Part shown: piece by piece, positions 8,033 to 15,727 of the stretch
How the letters are laid out: the number at the start of each line of letters is the position of its first letter
How positions within the stretch are numbered: the first letter of the stretch is position 1
Source: JALYXV01 sp963733505
GTDB taxonomy: Bacteria > Actinomycetota > Acidimicrobiia > Acidimicrobiales > Palsa-688
DNA: 64,000 bases
NCBI GenBank assembly: GCA_963733505.1
Contig: CAVTDW010000011.1
Location: 1-64,000, forward strand
Direction of reading: 5' to 3'
Notes under the pieces: generated by a model
Databases searched by the model: none
The model's input: only the letters and a program-made list of their open reading frames with translations
Told to the model about the DNA's origin: nothing
Program-made: the position numbers and the translations under genes

Positions 8033-8413
8033 GTGAATGTTCCCGATGACCGCCGGTACACCAGCGACCATGAGTGGGTGCTTGCGGACGGCTCTCGCGC
8101 CCGGGTAGGGATCACCGATTACGCCCAAGATGCGCTGGGCGACGTCGTCTTCGTCCAACTTCCCGAGCGTGGCGCCACCGTTTCGACCGGCGACTCGTTC
8201 AGCGAGGTGGAATCCACCAAGTCCGTGTCAGACGTCTACGCACCGGTGAATGGCAGCGTCACGGAGGTCAACAATGACCTTGTCGACGCCCCGCAGCGCA
8301 TCAACGAGGACCCCTACGGCGCCGGTTGGATATGTGAGATCGAGATGAATGACAGCTCCGAGTACGGCACCTTGATGGATGCTGAGTCGTATCGCCAGTT
8401 GATATCGGCTTAG
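8033..8413 (+). CDS. gcvH: Glycine cleavage system H protein, 126 aa
   Basis: The lipoyl carrier that shuttles the aminomethyl group between P, T and L proteins. The lipoylation lysine lies in VESTKSVSDVYAPVNG (about residue 64), and the ends RYTSDHEWV, GITDYAQDALGDVVFVQLP and INEDPYGAGWICEI are all standard. The length is normal (about 125-130). The GTG start follows a -10 box and no ribosome-binding site is present. It heads a cluster with garA and regulators, in the order found at Mycobacterium Rv1826-Rv1832, while its T and P partners lie 3.3-7 kb downstream. Confidence 0.95.
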   Translation: MNVPDDRRYTSDHEWVLADGSRARVGITDYAQDALGDVVFVQLPERGATVSTGDSFSEVESTKSVSDVYAPVNGSVTEVNNDLVDAPQRINEDPYGAGWICEIEMNDSSEYGTLMDAESYRQLISA

Positions 8414-8440
8414 CAGGATGGCGAGGGGGAAAAAACGCCG

Positions 8441-8938
8441 GTGACGGGCGCGTTTTGCAACCAGTGCGGGCATCAGAACCCTTCCGGCTCCAACTTCTGC
8501 TCGTCATGCGGCGCGGTGCTCGAGCACGGCGCCGACGACGAGTCGACCTCGACGACCATCACGTTCCTGCCACTCGAGTCGGCCGGGGAGGTGGCCGACG
8601 ACGAGGTCTCGGTCACCATCGACGAGGTGCCCGAGGGTTTCGGGGTGCTGGTGGTCAAGCGGGGGCCCAACGCCGGCTCCCGATTCGTCCTTGAGCACGA
8701 ACGAACCGAAGCGGGCCGTCACCCCGAGAGCGACATTTTCCTCGACGACATCACCGTCTCGCGACGCCATGCCGAGTTCCTCCGCCAGACCGGCGGGTAC
8801 CTGGTTCGCGACGTTGGTTCCCTGAACGGCACCTACGTCAACCGAGAGCGCATCGACGAGGGGACCTTGCGCAACGGCGACGAAGTGCAAATCGGCAAGT
8901 TCCGGCTGGTTTTCCTGGCCGGAGTCAACGAGGTGTAG
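8441..8938 (+). CDS. garA: Zinc-ribbon plus FHA-domain protein, GarA/OdhI type, 165 aa
   Basis: GarA/OdhI proteins switch 2-oxoglutarate dehydrogenase and glutamate metabolism when an N-terminal threonine motif is phosphorylated by PknB/PknG kinases. Here the FHA domain (about residues 65-155) has LVVKRGPNAGSRF, GRHPESDIFLDD, SRRHAEF, GSLNGTYVN and GDEVQIGKFRLVF, very close to GarA. Upstream is a TSTTITF stretch (T38, T39) that could correspond to the phosphorylated ETTSV motif. Unlike mycobacterial GarA, the N-terminus carries a zinc ribbon (C6, C9, C20, C23). It starts at GTG 8441, 27 bases after gcvH, and is followed by a MerR gene 4 bases later. Confidence 0.88.
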   Translation: MTGAFCNQCGHQNPSGSNFCSSCGAVLEHGADDESTSTTITFLPLESAGEVADDEVSVTIDEVPEGFGVLVVKRGPNAGSRFVLEHERTEAGRHPESDIFLDDITVSRRHAEFLRQTGGYLVRDVGSLNGTYVNRERIDEGTLRNGDEVQIGKFRLVFLAGVNEV

Positions 8939-8942
8939 GACG

Positions 8943-9653
8943 GTGGCCGAGCGGGCCCATCTTTCCATCGGCGAGGTCCTGTCGCTGCTTCGGGAGGAAT
9001 TTCCCGACGTCACCATCTCCAAGATCCGCTTCCTCGAAAGTCAAGGCCTGCTCGACCCGGAGCGGACGCCGTCGGGCTACCGCAAGTTCTACGAAGAGGA
9101 CGTCGAGCGACTCCGCTGGATACTGCGCCAGCAGCGGGAGAACTTCCTGCCCCTCAAGGTCATCAAGGGCCGGTTGGTCGACCACCCCGACGGTCCGGCG
9201 GTGGTCGAGGCCCCACCCGAACTGGTCGCGGCTGCCCCCGCGGCCCCGATTGGGACGTCGATCGCCCCGGGTCCCTCAGGGGGCAACTACACCCTCGACG
9301 AGCTGGCGGAAGCGACCGGTTTGAGCGAGCAGGCCATCGACGAGCTGGCGGGCTTCGGGCTGATCGGCAGCCGCGACGTCGGGGGTACGGCCTACTTCGA
9401 CGAAGAAGCAGCGACGATCGCCGCCTTAGCGGCGGGTTTCGCCCGCCACGGCGTCGAAGCCCGCCATCTCCGGATGTACAAGAACGCCGCCGAGCGGGAA
9501 TCGGCGCTGTTCGAGCAGATCGTCATGCCGCTGGTCAAGCAGCGCAACCCCCAGGCCCGCCAGCACGCGGCCACCGCCCTCGAGGAGCTGGGCCGGTTGA
9601 GCAGCGAGTTGCGCCGGGCCCTCTTGCGCCAGGCGCTCGGCAAAGCCTTCTGA
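8943..9653 (+). CDS. MerR-family regulator, Rv1828 / FtsR type, 236 aa
   Basis: The N-terminal winged helix reads LSIGEVLSLLREEFPDVTI, SKIRFLESQGLLDPERTPSG and YRKFYEEDVERL, typical of the MerR protein next to garA in actinobacteria (Rv1828; its corynebacterial counterpart FtsR acts on ftsZ, from memory). A second region, residues 115-235, has YTLDELAEATGLSEQAIDEL, a repeated HTH-like segment, and a helical end; it has no cysteine effector site. The GTG start at 8943 follows the garA stop by 4 bases. The stop overlaps the hpt ATG by one base, so the genes form one operon. Confidence 0.88.
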   Translation: MAERAHLSIGEVLSLLREEFPDVTISKIRFLESQGLLDPERTPSGYRKFYEEDVERLRWILRQQRENFLPLKVIKGRLVDHPDGPAVVEAPPELVAAAPAAPIGTSIAPGPSGGNYTLDELAEATGLSEQAIDELAGFGLIGSRDVGGTAYFDEEAATIAALAAGFARHGVEARHLRMYKNAAERESALFEQIVMPLVKQRNPQARQHAATALEELGRLSSELRRALLRQALGKAF

Positions 9654-10228
9654 TGGTCCCGGCGGCGGTGGCCCCCCCGCCCCGCCAGCTGATCGGCCCC
9701 GACCAGCTCCAGGCCGCGGTGACCCGCCTGGGTGCCGAGCTGAGCCGCGCCTACCCGAGCGGGGTACTGCTCGTCGGGGTGCTGAAGGGCAGCGTGCCGT
9801 TCCTCGCCGACCTCATCCGGGCGGTCGACGTCGACGTCACGGTGGACTTCCTGGCCATTTCCGCCTACACGGAGGGAACGGGACGGGTCCGCATCGTCAA
9901 GGACCTCGAAGCCGACATCTGGGGCCGCGACGTCGTGCTCGTCGAGGACATCGTCGATACCGGCCTCACGGCCACCTACGTCCTGGGCGAGCTGCGCCGG
10001 CGAGGACCGCGCACCGTCGAGGTGTGCACCGTGCTGGACAAGTCGGTCCGGCGTCTGGTGCCGGTGCCGATCAGGTTCGCCGGCTTCGAGATCGGCGACG
10101 AGTTCGTCGTGGGCTACGGGATGGATTTCGGAGAGCGCTTCCGCAACCTCGACCGCATCATCGCCGCGGATGTGCACGCGCTGCGGGCCGATCCCAATGC
10201 CTACTTCGACGCGCTCTACAGGAGGTAG
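9653..10228 (+). CDS. hpt: Hypoxanthine(-guanine) phosphoribosyltransferase, 191 aa
   Basis: A purine salvage enzyme transferring hypoxanthine or guanine to PRPP. The PRPP-binding signature VVLVEDIVDTGLTATYV is complete. The loop GVLKGSVPFLADLIRAV, the flexible-loop serine-tyrosine SAYTEGTGRVRIVKDL and the purine-binding GFEIGDEFVVGYGMDF are all as expected. The family length is about 175-200. Its ATG overlaps the MerR stop. Finding hpt inside the gcvH-garA-merR-nuclease cluster is unusual compared with the mycobacterial order. Confidence 0.93.
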   Translation: MVPAAVAPPPRQLIGPDQLQAAVTRLGAELSRAYPSGVLLVGVLKGSVPFLADLIRAVDVDVTVDFLAISAYTEGTGRVRIVKDLEADIWGRDVVLVEDIVDTGLTATYVLGELRRRGPRTVEVCTVLDKSVRRLVPVPIRFAGFEIGDEFVVGYGMDFGERFRNLDRIIAADVHALRADPNAYFDALYRR

Positions 10229-10238
10229 GTTTTCTCCC

Positions 10239-10739
10239 ATGGTCGAGATGCACCTGGCCGCCGTCCGAGTGGAGCTTCCGACGAACACGCCGATCCTCTT
10301 GCTCCAGGAGGCCGAGGGCGCCCGCCGGACGCTGCCGATCTACATCGGCGCGGCCGAGGCCACGGCGATCGCCTACGCCCTCCAGGGCGTTCCCACCGCC
10401 CGACCGATGACCCACGACCTCATGCGCGACATCCTGGGCGAGCTCGGCGCGGTCGTGGACTGCGTGGTGATCACCGAGCTGCGGGAGAACACCTTCTTCG
10501 CCGAGCTCCGGCTCACCCTCGGTGGCCGCCGCCACACCGTGTCGGCCCGGCCCTCCGACGCCATCGCCCTCGCCACCCGACTGGGCACGACCATCTACGC
10601 CGAGGAGGCGCTGCTCGACGCCGAAGGCGTGGTGCTGCAGCCCGACGACGAGCCCGAGGCCGGCCCTGACCAAGACGAACTCGAGCGCAAGTTCCGGGAG
10701 TTCATCGAAGGCGTGAAGCCCGAGGACTTCAGCCCCTGA
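10239..10739 (+). CDS. Bifunctional nuclease (DUF151/BFN) family protein, 166 aa
   Basis: The BFN domain spans residues about 5-130: ELPTNTPILLLQEAEG, LPIYIGAAEATAIAYALQG, RPMTHDLMRDIL and ARPSDAIALATRLGTTIY. The corresponding mycobacterial gene is Rv1829. BFN proteins have been linked to nuclease activity, but the cellular role in actinobacteria is open. A charged tail (DEPEAGPDQDELERKFREF) follows. I start at ATG 10239 because AGGAGGT, overlapping the hpt stop, lies 11-16 bases upstream; an upstream in-frame ATG at 10170 would run inside hpt. Confidence 0.88.
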   Translation: MVEMHLAAVRVELPTNTPILLLQEAEGARRTLPIYIGAAEATAIAYALQGVPTARPMTHDLMRDILGELGAVVDCVVITELRENTFFAELRLTLGGRRHTVSARPSDAIALATRLGTTIYAEEALLDAEGVVLQPDDEPEAGPDQDELERKFREFIEGVKPEDFSP

Positions 10740-10779
10740 CCGCCACGCCCGTCGGGCAGTCGGAGACCGTGGACCGCCA

Positions 10780-10812
10780 CCTGCGATTGGCCTGCGATTG
10801 GCCTGCGATTGA
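10780..10812. repeat. Three tandem 11-bp repeats upstream of merR
   Basis: CCTGCGATTGG at 10780-10790 and 10791-10801, then CCTGCGATTGA at 10802-10812. It lies 80 bases before the MerR gene and could be a regulatory array or simple slippage. Confidence 0.8.
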
Positions 10813-10892
10813 CGGCCGCCCAGCGTCGGCGTATTGTCGGTGACATTGGCGTAACTACGCCGCTGTGACCGATCGCACAAGGGGAGAGACGA

Positions 10893-11324
10893 ATGGCTGG
10901 CGACAAACAGCCGGACGAGGGGTATCGGGGACCGCAGGTGTGCTCGATCGTCGGTATCACGTACCGGCAGTTGGACTATTGGGCCCGGACCGACCTGCTG
11001 CGGCCGTCGATCAGCGAGGCCCGGGGGAGCGGCACCCAGCGTCGCTACTCGTATCTGGACCTCCTCCAGCTGAAGGTGATCAAGCGGTTGCTCGACGCCG
11101 GCATCGACCTGCGCCACGCTCGAAAGGCGATCGACTGCCTGCGCTCGAGCGGCGAGGACATCGCGGCCGCCAACCTGGTCATCGAGGAGGACCGGGCGCT
11201 GCTCCGCTCGGGTGAGGAGATCATCGATCTCCTGCAGGGCGGCCAGGTGATGTTCAACATCACGGTGCCCATGGCCAAGGTCGTTTCCGAGGTCGACGCG
11301 GCCATCCTCGAGTTGGGGGCGTAA
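10893..11324 (+). CDS. MerR-family regulator, Rv1830 type, 143 aa
   Basis: The one-domain MerR protein that follows the BFN gene in the garA cluster of actinobacteria. Helix-turn-helix and wing are VCSIVGITYRQLDYWARTDL, LRPSISEARGSGTQRRYSYL and DLLQLKVIKRLLDAGI. A coiled dimer helix runs from about residue 75 to 115. The end GQVMFNITVPMAKVVSEVDA is a conserved tail in this subfamily. A GGGGAGAG ribosome-binding site precedes ATG 10893. Together with the 8943 gene this gives two MerR proteins in one cluster, possibly working on the same promoters. Confidence 0.88.
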   Translation: MAGDKQPDEGYRGPQVCSIVGITYRQLDYWARTDLLRPSISEARGSGTQRRYSYLDLLQLKVIKRLLDAGIDLRHARKAIDCLRSSGEDIAAANLVIEEDRALLRSGEEIIDLLQGGQVMFNITVPMAKVVSEVDAAILELGA

Positions 11325-11327
11325 ACG

Positions 11328-11681
11328 ATGGGCGCAGCGGTGCTCAGCCCCCGCTTCGCCCACCACTCGGAGCGCAACTTTGCCGGGCTGCTCGATTTCT
11401 ACGGCATCGCCTGGGTCTACGAGCCCACCGAGTTCATCCTCGAATGGGACGACGAGGGCCGGCCTCTCCAGGCCTTCCGCCCCGATTTCTACCTGCCCGC
11501 CTTCGACCGGTACATCGAGCTCACGACCCTCAATCAGCGCTTGGTGACCAAGAAGAACCGCAAGGTGCGGCGCCTGCGGGAGCTGCGCCCCGACGTCAAC
11601 GTCCAGGTGCTGTACCTGCGGGATTACGTCAACCTGCTGATGAAGTTCGGGCTGGAAAGCGAGTGGACAGAAACCGCCTAG
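11328..11681 (+). CDS. Small conserved-looking protein with a nuclease-like PDFYLP motif, 117 aa
   Basis: I cannot name it with certainty. It starts 3 bases after the MerR stop, so it is translationally linked. The central part reads FRPDFYLPAFDRYIELTTLNQ, then KKNRKVRRLRELRPDVNVQVLYL. The spacing PD-x9-E-x-T followed by a basic helix and a hydrophobic strand resembles the core of PD-(D/E)XK or VSR-like nucleases, but the catalytic lysine is replaced (ELT instead of EVK-like). It may be an inactive relative. It precedes gcvT, which has its own promoter. Confidence 0.6.
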   Translation: MGAAVLSPRFAHHSERNFAGLLDFYGIAWVYEPTEFILEWDDEGRPLQAFRPDFYLPAFDRYIELTTLNQRLVTKKNRKVRRLRELRPDVNVQVLYLRDYVNLLMKFGLESEWTETA

Positions 11682-11689
11682 AGCCCCGG

Positions 11690-11695
11690 TAGATT
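11690..11695 (+). promoter_or_regulatory. -10 box TAGATT upstream of gcvT
   Basis: TAGATT ends 7 bases before ATG 11703 with no Shine-Dalgarno, so gcvT and the P genes probably have their own leaderless transcript. Confidence 0.5.
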
Positions 11696-11702
11696 GCCCG
11701 CA

Positions 11703-12833
11703 ATGAGGGACCCTGGTGATCGCCACTCGCCCCTCGACGCGGCGCATCGTCGCCTCGGAGCCAAGATGGTGCCGTTCGGCGGGTGGGAGATGCCCCTTGC
11801 CTATCGGGCTGGAACCATCGCCGAGCACCTGGCCTGCCGCCACGGCGCCGTCGCCTTCGACGTGAGCCACCTGGGGACGGTGCGGGTGAGCGGAGCCGAC
11901 GCCTTCGACCGCCTCCAAGCGACTTTGACCAACGATCTGGCCAAGATCGGCCCGGGCCGGGCCCAGTACACCCATCTCCTCGATCCGGCCGATGCCTCGG
12001 TGGTCGACGACATCATCGTGTGGTGGGTCGACGACGACGTCTTTGACGTGATGCCCAACGCTTCCAACACCGACCGGGTGGTTGACGCCCTGACCGCCAC
12101 CGCCACCGGCAGCGGCCCGGCAGTGGCCGAGCGGAGGATGTCACCACCACCCGGGCCATCATCGCCGTCCAGGGGCCCGCGGCACGGGAGCGGCTGGAGC
12201 CCATCGCGCCCGAGGCGGCGGCGGTGCCCCGTTTCCACGTGCGCCACTTCGAGTGGCAGGGGGCCGCCTGCGTGGCCGCGGGGACCGGCTACACCGGCGA
12301 GGACGGGGTCGAGCTGGCGGTGCCCGACGATGCCGCCGGCGAGCTCTGGCAGGCCCTGCTCGACGCGGGCGTCGAGCCGGCCGGCCTCGGCGCGCGCGAC
12401 ACCCTGCGCCTCGAAGCGGCCCTCCCGCTGCACGGCCACGAGCTCGGACCGGGGATCACGCCGCTGCAGGCCGGACTGGGCTGGGTCGTGGCATGGGACA
12501 AGCCCAGCGGGTTCCGAGGCAAGGACGCCTTGGTGGCGGAGCGCCACGCGGGGGTGGCCCGCAAGTTGGCCGGCCTCTCCACCTCGGGGCGCCAACCACC
12601 GCGCCAGCACTGCCCGGTCATCGTCGACGGCACGCCGGTGGGGGAGGTCACCAGCGGGAACTTCTCACCGGTACTCGGCCATGGCATCGCCCTGGCCCTC
12701 CTGCCCCCGGGCATCACCCCCGACGCCTCCATCGAGATCGAGGTCCGGGACCGCCGAATGGCCGCCACCCTCACGCCCCTGCCGTTCGTCCGCAAGAGCC
12801 AGCAAGACCAGCACGAGCAGCAAGGGCAACTGA
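11703..12833 (+). CDS. gcvT: Glycine cleavage T protein (aminomethyltransferase), frameshifted near 12133
   Basis: Transfers the methylene group from H protein to tetrahydrofolate. The first part reads HRRLGAKMVPFGGWEMPLAY, VAFDVSHLGTVRVSG and QATLTNDLAKIGPGRAQYT in one frame. At about 12133 one base appears missing, after which VTTTRAIIAVQGPAARERL, RHFEWQGAACVAAGTGYTGE and GVELAVPDDAAGELWQALL continue in another frame. The carboxyl part (TSGNFSPVLGHGIALALLP, ATLTPLPFVRK) is in the same frame as gcvPA with no stop between. A TGA at 12831-12833 exists only in the first frame. Either a second indel hides the true stop or T and PA are fused. The start is ATG 11703 by the -10 box. Confidence 0.85.
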   Translation: MRDPGDRHSPLDAAHRRLGAKMVPFGGWEMPLAYRAGTIAEHLACRHGAVAFDVSHLGTVRVSGADAFDRLQATLTNDLAKIGPGRAQYTHLLDPADASVVDDIIVWWVDDDVFDVMPNASNTDRVVDALTATATGSGPAVAERRMSPPPGPSSPSRGPRHGSGWSPSRPRRRRCPVSTCATSSGRGPPAWPRGPATPARTGSSWRCPTMPPASSGRPCSTRASSRPASARATPCASKRPSRCTATSSDRGSRRCRPDWAGSWHGTSPAGSEARTPWWRSATRGWPASWPASPPRGANHRASTARSSSTARRWGRSPAGTSHRYSAMASPWPSCPRASPPTPPSRSRSGTAEWPPPSRPCRSSARASKTSTSSKGN

Positions 12834-14194
12834 TGGGTCACTACGTCCCCCACACCGACGGCGAGCTGGCCACCATGCTGGCCTCGCTCGGCCTGACGTC
12901 ACTCGACGAGCTGTTCGACTGCGTCCCGGCCGCGCTGCGCCTGGCGAGCGGCCTCGATCTGGCGGACGGCCTCTCGGAGCCTGACACCCTCGACGCCCTG
13001 GCGGAGCTGGCCGGGCGCAACCATGGCGGCCTGGTCTGCTTCGCCGGCGCCGGGGCCTACGACCACGGGGTGCCGGCGGCGGCCCGGGCGCTGCCGTTCC
13101 GCTCGGAGTTCGTGACGGCCTACACCCCGTACCAGCCCGAAGTGGCCCAAGGGGTGCTCCAGGCGCTCTTCGAGTATCAGACCATGGTCGCCCGCCTGGC
13201 GGGGCTGCCCATCGCCAACGCGTCGCTGTACGACGGCGCCGCGGCCACGGTCGAAGCGGTCAACCTGGCCAGCGCCGCCACCAGCCGGGATACCGTGTGG
13301 GTGAGCGGGGGGCTCCATCCCCATTGGCGTAGCGCCCTCGCCACCTTCGCCGCCGGCAGCGGCCACGACCTGGTCGACATCCCACTCCACGACGGCCGCA
13401 CGGCGTGGCCCAGCACCGCCGTATCTGGGGAAAAGGGGGCTCCCGGCGCCTTGGTCGTGGCGTCCCCCAACTACCTCGGCTGCCTGGAGGACCTCCCCGC
13501 CGCCCGCTCGGCGGCCGACGCAACCGGGGCTCGCCTGGTGGTGGCGGCCGATCCGGTGTCCGCGGGCCTGCTGCGCAGCCCCGGCTCGCAGGGCGCCGAC
13601 GTGGTGGTCGGGGAGGGCCAGCCGTTTGGGACCCCGCTGTCGTTCGGCGGGCCGTACCTCGGGCTGTTCGCCTGCCGGGCCGAGCTCGTCCGGCGGCTGC
13701 CGGGACGGCTCGTGGGCGAGACGGTCGACGTCGAAGGCCGTCGGGCGTACGTCTCCACGTTGCGGGCCCGCGAACAGGACATCCGGCGGGAGAAGGCGTC
13801 GTCCAACGTGTGCACCAACCAGACGCTCATTGCCGTGTGCTGCATGGTCCAGCTGGCCTGGCTGGGCACCAGCGGGCTGCGTGAGCTGGCATTGCGCTGC
13901 GCCCGGGGTACCCGATACGCCCGCGACGCCCTGCTCGCCATCCCCGGCGTCGAGCCGCTGGTCGAGGCGCCTGTCCTCCGCGAGTTCGCGGTGCGCCTCC
14001 CGGCCGACCCGGCGATCGTGGTCGACCGGATGGCCGAAGAAGGCTTCCTCGCCGGTGTGCCGATCGGGCTCACTGGCGGCGTGGCAACCGACGTCGGCGA
14101 CGGTCTGGACGCGCTGCTGGTCGCGGTCACCGAGCGACGCACCCGCACCCAGATCGACGCCTACGCCGCCGCCCTCGAGAAGGTGATGGTGTGA
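12833..14194 (+). CDS. gcvPA: Glycine dehydrogenase (decarboxylating) subunit 1, 453 aa
   Basis: The alpha half of the split P protein; with GcvPB it decarboxylates glycine and loads H protein. Signature stretches are YVPHTDGELATMLASLGL, FAGAGAYDHGVPAAARAL, SEFVTAYTPYQPEVAQGVLQ, FEYQTMVARLAGLPIANASL, QPFGTPLSFGGPYLGLFACR and REQDIRREKASSNVCTNQTL. Length about 450 is normal. The ATG at 12833 overlaps a TGA in the sequence TGATG. The frame is also open upstream into gcvT. GcvPB starts at an overlapping GTGTGA. Mycobacteria have a single-chain P protein instead, so the split form marks this lineage. Confidence 0.93.
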   Translation: MGHYVPHTDGELATMLASLGLTSLDELFDCVPAALRLASGLDLADGLSEPDTLDALAELAGRNHGGLVCFAGAGAYDHGVPAAARALPFRSEFVTAYTPYQPEVAQGVLQALFEYQTMVARLAGLPIANASLYDGAAATVEAVNLASAATSRDTVWVSGGLHPHWRSALATFAAGSGHDLVDIPLHDGRTAWPSTAVSGEKGAPGALVVASPNYLGCLEDLPAARSAADATGARLVVAADPVSAGLLRSPGSQGADVVVGEGQPFGTPLSFGGPYLGLFACRAELVRRLPGRLVGETVDVEGRRAYVSTLRAREQDIRREKASSNVCTNQTLIAVCCMVQLAWLGTSGLRELALRCARGTRYARDALLAIPGVEPLVEAPVLREFAVRLPADPAIVVDRMAEEGFLAGVPIGLTGGVATDVGDGLDALLVAVTERRTRTQIDAYAAALEKVMV

Positions 14195-15717
14195 CGGCTC
14201 CGCCGGTGGATGCGGCGCCGGGAGGCCAGGCCCGGTCGGCCCCCCTGATCGGGCGCGACGCCGAGCCCACCATTTTCGAGATGTCGGTGCCCGGCCGGCG
14301 GGCCTGGTCGTTCCCCCGCACCGACCTGCCGGACTGGTCAGCCGAGGAACTGATTCCCGAGGCCTACCTCCGCCCGGAGCCGCTCGAACTGCCCGAGGTG
14401 TCCGAGCGCGACCTCGTCGGGCACATGACCCGGTTGACGCATCGCCAGTATTCGGTCGACCTCGGTGCCTACCCGCTCGGGTCGTGCACCATGAAGTACA
14501 ACCCCAAGGCGTGCGACGAGGCCGCCAGCCTGCCCGGCTTGGCGGGGATTCATCCATCGGCGCCCGCCAGCTTGACCCAGGGGTGGCTGGAGCTGTTGTG
14601 GCGGCTGGGCAACATTCTGTGCGAGATCACCGGCATGAGCGCCGTCACGTTGCAACCTCCGGCCGGGGCCGCGGGCGAGCTCACGGGGCTGCTGCTCATG
14701 CGGGCGTGGCACGAGGCCCAAGGTCAGGCCCACCGGCACAAGGTGCTCATTCCCGACTCGGCCCACGGCACCAATCCGGCATCGGTGACCCTGAGCGGCT
14801 ACGACACCGTCACCATCCCCACCGATCACCGGGGCCTGCTCGACATGGCGGCGCTGGCCGACCGGCTGGACGACCGGGTGGCGGGGATCATGCTCACCAA
14901 CCCCAACACGCTCGGTCTGTTCGAAGAAGACATCGTCGAGATCGCCCAGGCGGTGCACCGGGTGGGCGGGCTGTTGTACTACGACGGGGCCAACCTCAAC
15001 GCAATACTCGGCGTGACCCGACCGGGCGACATGGGCTTCGACATCGTGCACCTCAACCTGCACAAGACCTTTGCCGTGCCCCACGGCGGCGGCGGCCCCG
15101 GGGCCGGCCCGGTGGCGGTGTCGCCCCGGCTGGCCGATTTTCTTCCCGGTCCGATCCCCACCCGCGCCGATGACGGCAGCTTCGAGTGGACCACCCCGCC
15201 TCGCTCGATCGGCCGGGTCCACTCCTGGCACGGCAATGCGCTGGCCCTGGCCCGGGCCTACACCTACATCCTGCTCAACGGCGGCGACGGCCTGCGCCGG
15301 GTGGCTGAGGGGGCGGTTCTCAATGCCCGCTGGCTCCGGCAGCGCCTGGAGGGCACGTACGACTCGCCGTTCGAGCGGCCCAACCTGCACGAGTTCGTGG
15401 TGTCCACTTCGACGCTCAAGAAGCAGCGGGGGTTGCGTGCCCTCGACGTCGCCAAGCGACTGCTGGAGGAGGGGTTCCACGCGCCGACCGTCTATTTTCC
15501 CCTGATCGTCGCCGAGGCACTCATGATCGAGCCCACCGAGACCGAGAGCCCCCAGACGCTCGAGGCCCTGGCGGCGGCGCTGCTGCGCATCGCCACCGAG
15601 GACGGGGAGGAGGCCGGGAAGGCGCCGCGGACCACGCCCGTCGGACGGGTCGACGAGGCCCGGGCGGCCCGCCGCCTTATCCCGACCTGGGACGCCCGGG
15701 AGCGACCGCTCTCCTGA
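14191..15717 (+). CDS. gcvPB: Glycine dehydrogenase (decarboxylating) subunit 2, 508 aa
   Basis: The PLP-binding half of the split P protein. The Schiff-base lysine lies in HLNLHKTFAVPHGGGGPGAG (about residue 292). Other family marks are YPLGSCTMKYNPK, LQPPAGAAGELTGLLLMRAW, PDSAHGTNPASVTLSGY, LTNPNTLGLFEEDI and YDGANLNAILGVTRPGDMG. The GTG start overlaps the gcvPA stop by four bases. The C-terminal 40 residues (EDGEEAGKAPRTTPVGRVDE) are the usual variable end. Convergent with the DUF4115 gene, whose stop lies 10 bases away. Confidence 0.95.
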   Translation: MTAPPVDAAPGGQARSAPLIGRDAEPTIFEMSVPGRRAWSFPRTDLPDWSAEELIPEAYLRPEPLELPEVSERDLVGHMTRLTHRQYSVDLGAYPLGSCTMKYNPKACDEAASLPGLAGIHPSAPASLTQGWLELLWRLGNILCEITGMSAVTLQPPAGAAGELTGLLLMRAWHEAQGQAHRHKVLIPDSAHGTNPASVTLSGYDTVTIPTDHRGLLDMAALADRLDDRVAGIMLTNPNTLGLFEEDIVEIAQAVHRVGGLLYYDGANLNAILGVTRPGDMGFDIVHLNLHKTFAVPHGGGGPGAGPVAVSPRLADFLPGPIPTRADDGSFEWTTPPRSIGRVHSWHGNALALARAYTYILLNGGDGLRRVAEGAVLNARWLRQRLEGTYDSPFERPNLHEFVVSTSTLKKQRGLRALDVAKRLLEEGFHAPTVYFPLIVAEALMIEPTETESPQTLEALAAALLRIATEDGEEAGKAPRTTPVGRVDEARAARRLIPTWDARERPLS

Positions 15718-15727
15718 GTCACGGTCC

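Noticed and set aside
3982..8115. A 1377-codon open frame on the minus strand
   Set aside because: It is antisense to the nucleotidyltransferase fusion and the DoxX gene; the translation is Gly/Arg/His-rich with no motif, as expected for the mirror of a high-GC gene.
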